From Streptomyces formicae (GTDB lineage: Bacteria; Actinomycetota; Actinomycetes; Streptomycetales; Streptomycetaceae): a DNA stretch of 64,000 nucleotides. Below the pieces are notes generated by a model, which saw only the letters and a program-made list of their open reading frames with translations, did no database searches and was not told the DNA's origin. The translations under genes and the position numbers were made by a program. Below are positions 33,600-42,200 of the stretch, piece by piece; within the stretch, counting starts at the first letter, position 1, and the number at the start of each line of letters is the position of its first letter. The stretch lies in NCBI RefSeq assembly GCF_002556545.1, contig NZ_CP022685.1:2914001-2978000 (forward strand), written 5' to 3'.

Positions 33600-34235
33600 C
33601 TACGTGCACCACCACAAGAAGCGGTCGCACGACTCCGACGGGTCGGGGGGTGAGGTGGGGTGGGTCGAGGGGGCGGGGGCCTCCGGTGGGGAGGATCCGG
33701 GCGGGGCGGAAGCGCCGGGGCCGACGTCGCCCGGCTTCCCTGATGCCGTCTGCTCGACGGCGGACTCCTGACCACCCTTCACCCCCCGCGCGGAAGCGGA
33801 GGAGGAAGGGGAGGAGGAGGGAGAAGAGGAAGAGGAGGAGGGAGGGGGAGCCGCGGCGGAGGCGGAAGAGGGCGTCGGCGCCGACGGGGGCCTCGACGTC
33901 GGACCGCCGGAGGCAGCCGCCTCACCGTCCGGCGCCGACGCCCCCACAGGCTCGTCCGCGCCCCCCTCCGTCCCCAGCTCCGCGAGACTCAGCCCACCCG
34001 CGGCGAGCGCGAGCCCCGCGGTGACCAGGAGCACCTTGCGGCGCCTGCGCCGATGCCCCCTCCGGCCCCGGCCGCGCCCACGCGCGCGTGGGGCCTCCTC
34101 CTCGTACGCCTCGTCGCGCTCCTCCCGTACCGCGACCGACCGCGCGTACTCCCGGCACGCCTCGGCGGGAGTCCCGCACCCCGGGCAGGCGAGGGCGCCG
34201 TTGAGGTGCCTGCGGCACGGGTGGCAGTAGTCCAT
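33600..34235 (-). CDS. zinc-ribbon membrane protein with Ser/Pro-rich tail
   Basis: A 211-aa protein of unknown function. The N-terminal zinc ribbon is YCHPCRRHLNGALACPGCG (Cys pairs CxxC and CxxC, about residues 4-21). A very basic stretch follows (RGRGRGRRGHRRRRRK, about 52-67), then one membrane helix (VLLVTAGLALAAGGLSLA). The long tail is Ser/Pro/Ala/Gly-rich and probably outside the membrane. It ends in a compact hydrophobic cap, CDRFLWWCT, with two Cys that could form a disulfide. This arrangement suggests a membrane tether between a cytoplasmic partner and the envelope (inference). Confidence 0.72.
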   Translation of the reverse strand: MDYCHPCRRHLNGALACPGCGTPAEACREYARSVAVREERDEAYEEEAPRARGRGRGRRGHRRRRRKVLLVTAGLALAAGGLSLAELGTEGGADEPVGASAPDGEAAASGGPTSRPPSAPTPSSASAAAPPPSSSSSSPSSSPSSSASARGVKGGQESAVEQTASGKPGDVGPGASAPPGSSPPEAPAPSTHPTSPPDPSESCDRFLWWCT

Positions 34236-34348
34236 GAGGCATGGAGGCTAGGTGCCGCGCCGGGAACAGTGGAAGCCGCCCCTGTGAAAGTTGTGTGCGG
34301 AATCGAATGGTCCGGCGCGTCGGGCCCGGCCCGTGCCGGGTTTCACCG

Positions 34349-35686
34349 CTACGCCCTGCCCAGCTGCCCCCGCAACCGCCGCGCCCGCAGGACCAGTTCC
34401 AGTTCGAAGCGACGGTCGGGGTCGTCGATCTCGTCGCCCCACAGCTCCCTGATCTGGCGCAGGCGGTAACGGACCGTCTGGGGGTGGACGCCGAGCCGGG
34501 CCGCCACCTCCGGGGCGCCACCGCGGGTTTCCAGCCAGGCGAGGAGCGTCTCGGCGAGGCGGCGGCCGTGCGCGGGCCCGCAGTGGGCGAGGGGTGCGAG
34601 GCACCGGCGGGCCAGGTCCTCGATGAGTTCCTCGGGCTGGAGCAGGACGAGGGCCTCGGTGTGCTCGGTGCAGTGCAGGACCTCGCCCGCGGGCAGCAGG
34701 CCGCGCTCCATGAGCCGTACCGCGGCCTCCGCCCAGCGCAGCGACTTCGCCGCGTCGGCGAGCGGCACGGGCGGTCCGATGGCGCCCGACCAGCCCGCCA
34801 TGGCGCGGCGCAGCAGTTCGGGGCGGCCCGCCGCGTCGGGGTCGGGCACGACCATGCGGGGCTGTTCGGCCTCCATGTCGAGCAGCACGCCCTGCCCGAC
34901 GGCGGGCGCGACGGCCTCGCGCGCGGGGCGCAACAGGACGCCCACGGCGACGCGTTCGGGCAGTTGCCAGCCGACCCGGGCGGCCCGTTCGCCGAGGCCG
35001 TTGCCGAGCGAGGCGTGGCCAGGGCCCGATGCCGCGCCCTGGCCCGAGCCGGGCAGCGGTCCCGCGAGCACGCCGTGCGCGCCGCCGCCTTCGGGGCGCC
35101 GCTCGGCGAGCAGCAGCTCCATCAACTTCCGCTGCAACCGCAGCCGTTCGCCCGCCTCGCGGGCCGCGGCCTCGGCGTAGCCGCGTACGGACTGGTCGAC
35201 GAGGCCGTCGAGGTACTCGAAGCCCGCCTCGGCGAGTTCGTACATGGCGGGCGGCGGGATCTCGATCTGCTGGCCGATCTCGGCGAGCCTGCGCCAGGCG
35301 AGCCGCACGCCGAGCCGGTAGATCGCCTGGAGCGAGTCGAGGCTGCGGCCGTGCAGGCCCTCGCCGCGGCCGAACTCCTGGAAGACCTCCAGGTGGTAGC
35401 GGGGCCGCCCCTCCTGGGACGCGAGTTGCTGGACGAAGCCCTCCAGGGCGCGGCGTATCCCGATGAGCGCCATCGGCTCGCCCGAGTCGTCGAGGACGAC
35501 GGGCAGACCGGGGTACTCGGCCCGGATCTCGCGCAGGATGTCCTGGGCGAGCGCGGGCACCTCCTCCATGGCGAGCGCGGCGAACTGCCGCACCTGTATC
35601 GGGGGCACGTCGCGCCAGGCGGAGCGCCCCGCGGCGTGGGCCTGGCTCTCGGCGGCGGGCGAGGTCTCGGTGGCGGGCACGGTCAC
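34349..35686 (-). CDS. PucR/CdaR-family transcriptional regulator
   Basis: A 445-aa regulator with an N-terminal region rich in helices (about 30-190, RsbR/PAS-like placement) and a linker with Gly/Ala repeats. The C-terminal PucR helix-turn-helix is ETRGGAPEVAARLGVHPQTVRYRLRQIRELWG. It is related in design to FasR at 8617-9849 but differs in sequence. The start GTG at 35686 directly abuts the stop of a 50-aa membrane peptide gene, so the two are one transcript. The target is unknown. Confidence 0.87.
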   Translation of the reverse strand: MTVPATETSPAAESQAHAAGRSAWRDVPPIQVRQFAALAMEEVPALAQDILREIRAEYPGLPVVLDDSGEPMALIGIRRALEGFVQQLASQEGRPRYHLEVFQEFGRGEGLHGRSLDSLQAIYRLGVRLAWRRLAEIGQQIEIPPPAMYELAEAGFEYLDGLVDQSVRGYAEAAAREAGERLRLQRKLMELLLAERRPEGGGAHGVLAGPLPGSGQGAASGPGHASLGNGLGERAARVGWQLPERVAVGVLLRPAREAVAPAVGQGVLLDMEAEQPRMVVPDPDAAGRPELLRRAMAGWSGAIGPPVPLADAAKSLRWAEAAVRLMERGLLPAGEVLHCTEHTEALVLLQPEELIEDLARRCLAPLAHCGPAHGRRLAETLLAWLETRGGAPEVAARLGVHPQTVRYRLRQIRELWGDEIDDPDRRFELELVLRARRLRGQLGRA

Positions 35687-35839
35687 TCACTGCCCCCGCG
35701 CGGGTGCCTCGTAGTGCACAAGGGGCGTATTGGGCTGATCCGGCGTGGCGTCGAGGAGCGCGACGATTCCGAGCGCGGCGCCCACGGCGAGCAGCGCCCC
35801 GGCGGCGACGGTGAGTGAAGCGGCGAGCAGTCGGTGCAT
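35687..35839 (-). CDS. small single-helix membrane protein (DUF2613-like)
   Basis: A 50-aa protein. It has a short basic start, one hydrophobic helix (LLAASLTVAAGALLAVGAALGIVALL) and a short outward tail ending LVHYEAPARGQ. Length and layout recall the actinobacterial DUF2613 family, but that assignment is tentative. It is followed without a gap by the PucR gene, suggesting joint expression. Confidence 0.6.
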   Translation of the reverse strand: MHRLLAASLTVAAGALLAVGAALGIVALLDATPDQPNTPLVHYEAPARGQ

Positions 35840-35980
35840 GCGAGGGTCAGCCTCTCGGTCGGAGGTCGTCCCCACCCTGGTCAGACAGTCCTCGCGCGCG
35901 CCGGGACGCATCCGTCCGCGGTCCTCGTCGCACGCTTCGCACCGGGCCCCGTCCGGCAAGTGCCCAGTCTCGGCAATGCA

Positions 35981-36010
35981 TTGACACCTCGTCAAGGGTG
36001 CGCCTACGGT
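35981..36010 (+). promoter_or_regulatory. promoter of the DUF3068 gene with overlapping palindrome
   Basis: TTGACA (35981-35986) and TACGGT (36005-36010) with an 18-bp spacer make a good vegetative sigma-factor promoter. TTGAC-N5-GTCAA (35981-35995) is a palindrome on top of the -35, a likely repressor site. Its regulator is not evident. Confidence 0.6.
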
Positions 36011-36065
36011 TCCCGGCCCATACGGCTCGGTAACACTCTCCCGCCCTCAGCCCAGGAGTGACCCC

Positions 36066-37100
36066 ATGCGCCGCACCGCCTCACCGCTTTCGCTGATCCT
36101 TCTCGGCCTTGGCGCGTTCCTTCTGGTCCTCGCACCGATGCTCGCCTGGTACGTGGAGCCACGCGCGAAACGCACCCCCGTCGACATCGACGTCGTCACC
36201 GTCTTCAAGGGCAAGGGGAGTTATTTCGACACCGAGAAGATCAAGACGGTCCACGACAAGAACCTCACGGTCACCCGGCAGGTCCGCGGCGACGTCGAGG
36301 ACAGCGAGGACAGCGGGCGCGCGATCTGGGACGTGTCCACCTCCATCGACCCCGACAAGTCGCTGCCCGCGGCCGATCCGCACGACTCGCTCCAGTGGAC
36401 CCTGGAGCGCTGGGTCACCGACCGGAAGACGAACGCGCCGGTGCACTGCTGCGGCGAGGAGCCGTACTTCGAGGGCGAGGCGTACCTGAAGTTCCCCTTC
36501 GACGTGGAGAAGCGCTCCTACCGCTGGTGGGACAACACGCTGGGGGCGACGGTGCCGCTCACCTACCGGGGCACCAAGAAGGTCCAGGGGTACGAGGGTT
36601 ACCGCTTCACCGGCTCCGTGAAGGCCACCAAGACGGGTACCCGGCAGGTGCCGGGCCGACTGGTCGGGCAGCCGAGGAAGAGCCAGGTGATGGCCGACGA
36701 GTACTACGCGAACCACGGCATCGAGCTCGTCGCCGACCAGCGCACGGGCCGGATCATCTACGCCGCGATCGGGCCCCGCAAGACGCTGCGCGCGCCGGGT
36801 TCCAGCAAGGACGCGACGGTGCTTCTCGACAGCGAGCGGATCGCGTTCACCCCTGCCACGCAGAAGGCCCAGGTGAAGCTCGCGGACGACGACAGCAGCC
36901 GGTTGAAGCTGGTCGGACAGACGCTGCCGCTGGTCGCCGTGATCCTCGGCGCGGTGCTCGCGGTGGCCGGAATCGTCCTGGTCCTGCGCGGCCGGAGCGA
37001 CGACGGGGCGAACGGCCGCGGAAGGGACGATGAATCGACGGAGCCGAAGAGTCCGAATCCTGATACGTCCCCAACCGCCCTGCAACCCACCACGATGTGA
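36066..37100 (+). CDS. DUF3068 (PorA-like) membrane protein
   Basis: A 344-aa protein. An N-terminal membrane helix (SLILLGLGAFLLVLAPMLAWYV) precedes a large extracytoplasmic beta-rich domain (about 35-285, with the CC pair in VHCCGEEPYFEG). A second helix (TLPLVAVILGAVLAVAGIVLVL) and an acidic cytoplasmic tail follow. This is the DUF3068 architecture, found in actinobacteria and often beside envelope glycan genes. The function is unknown. SD CAGGAG lies before the ATG. It is 264 bp upstream of the glycosyltransferase operon and probably works with it. Confidence 0.85.
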   Translation: MRRTASPLSLILLGLGAFLLVLAPMLAWYVEPRAKRTPVDIDVVTVFKGKGSYFDTEKIKTVHDKNLTVTRQVRGDVEDSEDSGRAIWDVSTSIDPDKSLPAADPHDSLQWTLERWVTDRKTNAPVHCCGEEPYFEGEAYLKFPFDVEKRSYRWWDNTLGATVPLTYRGTKKVQGYEGYRFTGSVKATKTGTRQVPGRLVGQPRKSQVMADEYYANHGIELVADQRTGRIIYAAIGPRKTLRAPGSSKDATVLLDSERIAFTPATQKAQVKLADDDSSRLKLVGQTLPLVAVILGAVLAVAGIVLVLRGRSDDGANGRGRDDESTEPKSPNPDTSPTALQPTTM

Positions 37101-37364
37101 TGAGACGTCAGCTCTTAAAAGCCCGGAAATTATCACCTCCGTGAGTAGCCGCGCCGAACGGGGCGGCGAAAACTGTCCACCCCACCCGAGCACAGTCCGC
37201 GCACCGCCCCCGCACCGGCCGGGCACAGCACCTCCGCAGGGCCACCCCCACGGCCTCGCGGCACGCCCGGCAGCACGGCTGGACAGCACGAACAGCGACA
37301 CCGCAGGACCGTTCCGCCCGACCGCCCCCCACAGTTCCGCACCCTGAGACGAGTTGGAGCACGC

Positions 37365-38531
37365 ATGCCCCAGCACGTACCGTCCTCGCTGCGCGCGGCC
37401 GCCCCACGCCGCGCGGAGTACCTTTCGGCGCCTCCCCCACAACCGCGCCGGATCGTCTTCCTCGCCCACCGCGACCTCAGCAACCCGGCCGCGGGCGGCT
37501 CCGAACTCCTCGTCGACAAGCTCGCCGACGGGCTCAGCAGACAGGGGCACCAGGTCACCCTGTTATGCGGGGGCCCGGCCGCCTTCCGTGACTACCGCGT
37601 GGTGTCCGCGGGCGGCGACCTCGGCCACTACCTGCGGGCGCGCTCGGCGTTCACCCGGCAGGTCGGCGACTGCGATCTCCTGGTCGAGGTCTGCAACGGC
37701 ATGCCGTACCTGGCACCGCTGTGGCACCGCGGCCCCACCCTCTGCCTGGTCAACCACGTCCACACCGACCTGTGGGGGATGCGCTTCCAGGGCGCGCTCG
37801 CCCCCGCCGCCCGGATCGGCCGAAGACTCGAACACTGGGCCCTCTCGGGCGCGCAGCGCGGCAATCTCCTGGTGGCCGTCTCGCCGTCGACGGCCACGGC
37901 CCTGCGCACGATCGGGGTCGAACGGGAGCGCATCCGCATCGTGCACAACGGCGTCGAGGAGCCCGGGCCGCTGCACGCCCGCTCCGACGAGCCGCTGTTC
38001 CTCGCCATGGGACGCCTCGTCGAGTACAAGCGCATCGACCTGCTCCTGCGCCTGTGGGAGCGCGTCAGACCCGTCACCGGCGGCCGCCTGGTGATCGTGG
38101 GAGACGGGCCCGAGCGCGGCCGGCTCGAACAACTCGCGGGCCCCGGCGTGGAGTTCAGGGGCCATGTCACCGAGGCGGAGAAGCACCGGCTGCTCTGCGA
38201 GGCGTGGCTGCTGCTCCATCCGTCGGCCGTGGAGGGCTGGGGCCTCGTCATCACCGAGGCGGCGACGCGCTCCACGCCGTCGATCGGCTTCGACGTCCCC
38301 GGCGTACGCGACTCCATCGAGGACGGCGTCACCGGACTGCTCGCCCGGGGCGAGAGCTCCTTCGCCGCCGCCTGGTGCACCCTGGCGCTGAGCACCGAGC
38401 GGCGCGAGACCTTCGGCAAGGCCGCCGGCGAGCGCGCCGCGCGGTTCCGCTGGGCCAACACGGTCCGGCAGTTCCAGGCGGTGGCGGCGGAGGCCGTGGG
38501 CCCCCGACAGGAACCCCAGGGGTCTGCGTGA
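37365..38531 (+). CDS. GT4-family glycosyltransferase
   Basis: A 388-aa GT-B retaining glycosyltransferase. The N-terminal Rossmann domain begins RIVFLAHRDLSNPAAGGSELLVDKLA. The nucleotide-sugar domain has LFLAMGRLVEYKRIDLLLR, IVGDGPERGRL and the signature LLHPSAVEGWGLVITEAATRS, with catalytic Glu residues. It probably adds a hexose to a lipid or glycan acceptor at the cytoplasmic face. Leu67 is encoded by TTA (37563-37565), the codon read only by the bldA tRNA in Streptomyces. It is the first gene of a translationally coupled run and overlaps the next gene (GTGA). Confidence 0.9.
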   Translation: MPQHVPSSLRAAAPRRAEYLSAPPPQPRRIVFLAHRDLSNPAAGGSELLVDKLADGLSRQGHQVTLLCGGPAAFRDYRVVSAGGDLGHYLRARSAFTRQVGDCDLLVEVCNGMPYLAPLWHRGPTLCLVNHVHTDLWGMRFQGALAPAARIGRRLEHWALSGAQRGNLLVAVSPSTATALRTIGVERERIRIVHNGVEEPGPLHARSDEPLFLAMGRLVEYKRIDLLLRLWERVRPVTGGRLVIVGDGPERGRLEQLAGPGVEFRGHVTEAEKHRLLCEAWLLLHPSAVEGWGLVITEAATRSTPSIGFDVPGVRDSIEDGVTGLLARGESSFAAAWCTLALSTERRETFGKAAGERAARFRWANTVRQFQAVAAEAVGPRQEPQGSA

Positions 38532-39256
38532 AGGATCCCTCGCTGCGGCGCTCCGTCACCCTCTTCCGGGCCTTCCTGCGCGAACAGCGGGAGCCGGAGC
38601 ACTGCTACACCCTGCTCGCCCGCGACGCCGCCGACCAGGTCGAGGCGTACGTGCCGGTGAAGGACCGCGTCGTCGTCGACGTGGGCGGCGGGGGCGGCTA
38701 CTTCACGGAGGAGTTCCGGCGGCGCGGCGCGCAGAGCTTCCTCTTCGAGCCCGACCTCTCGGAGATGACGGCGCACGGCACCAAGCCGCCCGAGGGGTCG
38801 GTCGTCGCGGACGGCTATCTGCTGCCGCTCGCGGACGGCGTCGCCGACGTCACGTTCTCCTCGAACGTCCTGGAGCACGTCGACGACCCGGAGACCTTCC
38901 TGAGCGAGCTGGTCAGGGTCACCAGACCCGGCGGCCTGATCTACGTCTCGTTCACCAACTGGCTCTCCCCCTGGGGCGGTCACGAGTGGGCGCCCTGGCA
39001 CTACCTGGGCGCCGAACGGGCCCGCGCCCGCTACGAAAGACGTACCGGCAAGGCCGCGAAACACACCCTCGGCGAGAACCTCTACGCCCACCACGTCGGC
39101 ACGACCCTGCGCCAGGTGCGGGCCCGTGACGACGTGGCCGTGGTGTCGGCACGCTCCCGCTACTGGCCGTTCCTGGCCGGGGCCATCACCAAGGTGCCGG
39201 GAGTGCGCGAGTTCGCGACCTGGAACCTTCTCCTCATCCTCAGGCGGTGTCCATGA
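38528..39256 (+). CDS. class I SAM-dependent methyltransferase
   Basis: A 242-aa methyltransferase. Motif I is VVDVGGGGGYFTEEF, the acidic residue is in FLFEPDLSE, and motif post-II reads ADVTFSSNVLEHVDDPETFL (UbiE/type 11 style). The GTG start overlaps the preceding stop and its own stop overlaps the next start (ATGA), so it is made with its neighbours. It probably O-methylates a sugar of the glycan built by this operon. The acceptor is not shown by sequence. Confidence 0.88.
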   Translation: MKDPSLRRSVTLFRAFLREQREPEHCYTLLARDAADQVEAYVPVKDRVVVDVGGGGGYFTEEFRRRGAQSFLFEPDLSEMTAHGTKPPEGSVVADGYLLPLADGVADVTFSSNVLEHVDDPETFLSELVRVTRPGGLIYVSFTNWLSPWGGHEWAPWHYLGAERARARYERRTGKAAKHTLGENLYAHHVGTTLRQVRARDDVAVVSARSRYWPFLAGAITKVPGVREFATWNLLLILRRCP

Positions 39257-42200
39257 CCACGGTCCAGGCCCCACCCCCGGCGGCCGTCAGGCCCACCACC
39301 CAGGCGCCTGAACCCTCGGGGGGGCCGCGCTCGCGGCGCTGGCTCCTGGGGTTCTGGGCCGTGGTGTTCGTGCTCTTCCTCGCGGTGAAACCCGGGCGGA
39401 TGACGTTCGACACCAAGCTCGGTGTCGCCGTCGACCCCTGGCAGTTCCTCTCCGACCTCGGCCAGCTGTGGCACGACAGGGGCGGCTTCGGCGGGATCCA
39501 GGACCAGTACGCGGGCTACACCTTCCCGATGCTGCCGTTCTACGGCCTGGCCAAGCTCGTGCAGCTGCCGGTGTGGCTCGCCGAGCGGCTCTGGCTCTCG
39601 CTGATCGTGGCGACGGCCTTCTGGGGCGCGCTGCGGCTCGCCGAACGCCTGGGCATCGGCAGCAGACCGAGCAGGCTCCTCGGCGCCGTGGCGTACGCGC
39701 TGTGGCCGACGTTCACCGTCGTGGTCGGCTCGACGTCGGCGGCCGCGCTGCCCGGCGCGGTGCTGCCGTGGGTGCTGCTGCCGCTGACCAACGAGCGGAT
39801 CAGCGCGCGCCTGGCGGCCTGCCGTTCGGCGCTGATCATCCCCTTCATGGGCGGCGTGAACGCGGCGGCGACCCTCGCTTCCCTGCTCCCCGTGGGCCTC
39901 TATCTCCTCTCGCGCCCGAAAGGGCCGCGCAAGCGGAAGCTGATCACCTGGTGGGTCCCCGGCGTCGTCCTGGCGACCGCCTGGTGGGTGGTCCCCCTCC
40001 TGATGCTCGGCATCTACGGCGAGAACTTCCTTCCGTACGTGGAGAACTCGGCCACCACGACCGGCACGATGTCGGCCACCGAGACGCTGCGCGGCGCGGG
40101 CAACTGGGTCGCCTACCTGCACTTCGGCGAGGCGTGGCTGCCCGCGGGCTGGACGGTGGCGACGGCCGTCGTCACGATCGTCTGCTCGGCCCTCGCCGCC
40201 GCGCTCGGCCTCGCGGGCCTGGCCCGGCGCGACCTGCCCGAGCGCCGCTGGCTGGTCCTGACCGTCCTCTCGGTCGTCCTGGTCACCCTGGCCGGCTACG
40301 GCGGCGCGTTCGGCGCCCCCTTCCACGGCACCGTCCAGTCCTGGCTGAACGGCGGGCTCGTCCCGTTCCGCAACATCTACAAGTTCCAGACGGGCCTGGC
40401 CCTCGCGCTGGTCCTCGGTCTGATGCACCTGGTGGGCGTCGCCTCCCAGGCACGCGGGGCGCGCCCGGTGCGCGGCCGCCGCTACGCGCCCCTGATCGCC
40501 GCGGTCCTCGTCCTCCCAGGGCTCGCCTGGCCGTACCTCAACGGCTCGATCCTGCAACCGGGTTCGTTCCAGAAGCTCCCCACGTACTGGCAGACCACCG
40601 CCGACTGGCTGGAGAAGTACTCCCCCGACTCGCGCGCCCTGGTCGTGCCCGCCACCGCGCACGGCATCTACACCTGGGGCTCCCCCATCGACCAGCCCCT
40701 CGACGTGCTCGCCGACTCCCGCTGGGCACAGCGCGACTACGTGCCGTTCGGCACGCCGGGCAACCGCCGCGCGATGGACGCGGTCGAGCAGGCCCTGATG
40801 ACCGGCGCCGAAGTCCCCGGCCTCCAGGACTACTTGCAGCGCGCGGGCCTGCACTACGTCGTCGTACGCAACGACCTGGACCCCGACCAGATCGGCAACG
40901 TGCCGACCTCGACCGTCAAGCGCACCCTGACGGAGTCCGGCTACCGCCGCGTCACGGGCTTCGGCCCGACGGAGACCGGCGGCAGGATCGCGAACGACAC
41001 CCCCATCCAGGTGGAGGGCCTCTACTCGCGCCAGCGCGCGGTGGAGATCTACGCGCCCGGCTCCGGCGCAGGGCGTCCCGGACAAGCGGGCCTGAAGCCG
41101 GTGTCCAACACGGCGGTGGTCAGCGGCGGGCCCGAGTCCCTGCTCCCGCTCTCCGCCGACCCGGCGATGCGCGACCGCCCCACCGTCCTGACCGGCGACA
41201 ACCACCCCGGCATCGGAACTCCCGGGCTACAGGCGGTCGGTGACGGCCTGCGCCGCGCCGACACCCGCTTCGGCCTGGTCAACTCCAACACCTCGTACAC
41301 GTACGGCCGTGACGAACGCAACGCGCCCGACGCGCTCCAGGACCCCGGCAAGAAGCCGCACCAGATCCTGCCGACCAAGGGCGTCGAGCACCAGACGACG
41401 GCGGAGCTGCGCGGCGCGAAGTCGGTGACGGCCTCCTCCTACGGCAACTGGCTCTTCCACCTGCCGCAGTACGACCCGGTGAACGCCTTCGACGGCAATC
41501 CGGCCACGGCCTGGGCGGAGGGCAACGCGGAGTCGGCGAAGGGCGAGTGGCTCCGGGCCGAGTTCAACTCGGCGATCGACGTCCCCCCCTCCTTCCGCGT
41601 CACACCGCTTCCGCAGGACGGCGGGGTGCGCGCGGCCCCCACCCGGATCCGCGTGGAGACCTCGCGCGGCAGCGTCACGAGCAACCTCCAGCCCAACGGC
41701 ACGGCCCAGCGCGTCAAGGCCAAGCCGGGCTCCACCAAATGGATCAAGATCACGATCCTGGACACCCAGGAGGCCAAGCCCGGCCTGACAGGCGCGGGCT
41801 TCGCGGAGATCAGCATCCCCGACGTACGCGTCACCAAGCTCCTCCAACTCCCCACGGACGCCGAGAAGTCGACGGACGCGAAGTCGACGACCTACTCCCT
41901 GCACCGCTCCTCCGACCCGGGCGCCCTCTCGCCGGTGAACACCGAGTCGGGCCTGCACCGCCGCTTCACCACGGCGAAGGGCGGCGAGTACACGGTGAAG
42001 GCGAGCGCGGTCGCCGTGCCGGGGCGTGAACTCGACGAGCTGCTCTACAAGGTGGCGCCCGAGCAACAGCAGCAGATCATCGCGACGGCGGACTCCACCG
42101 CGCGACTGGGCAGCGACCTGTCACCGCGCAACCTCACCGACGGCGACCTCACCACCGGCTGGATCGCGGGCACCACCGACCGCCCGGTGATCCACCTCAA

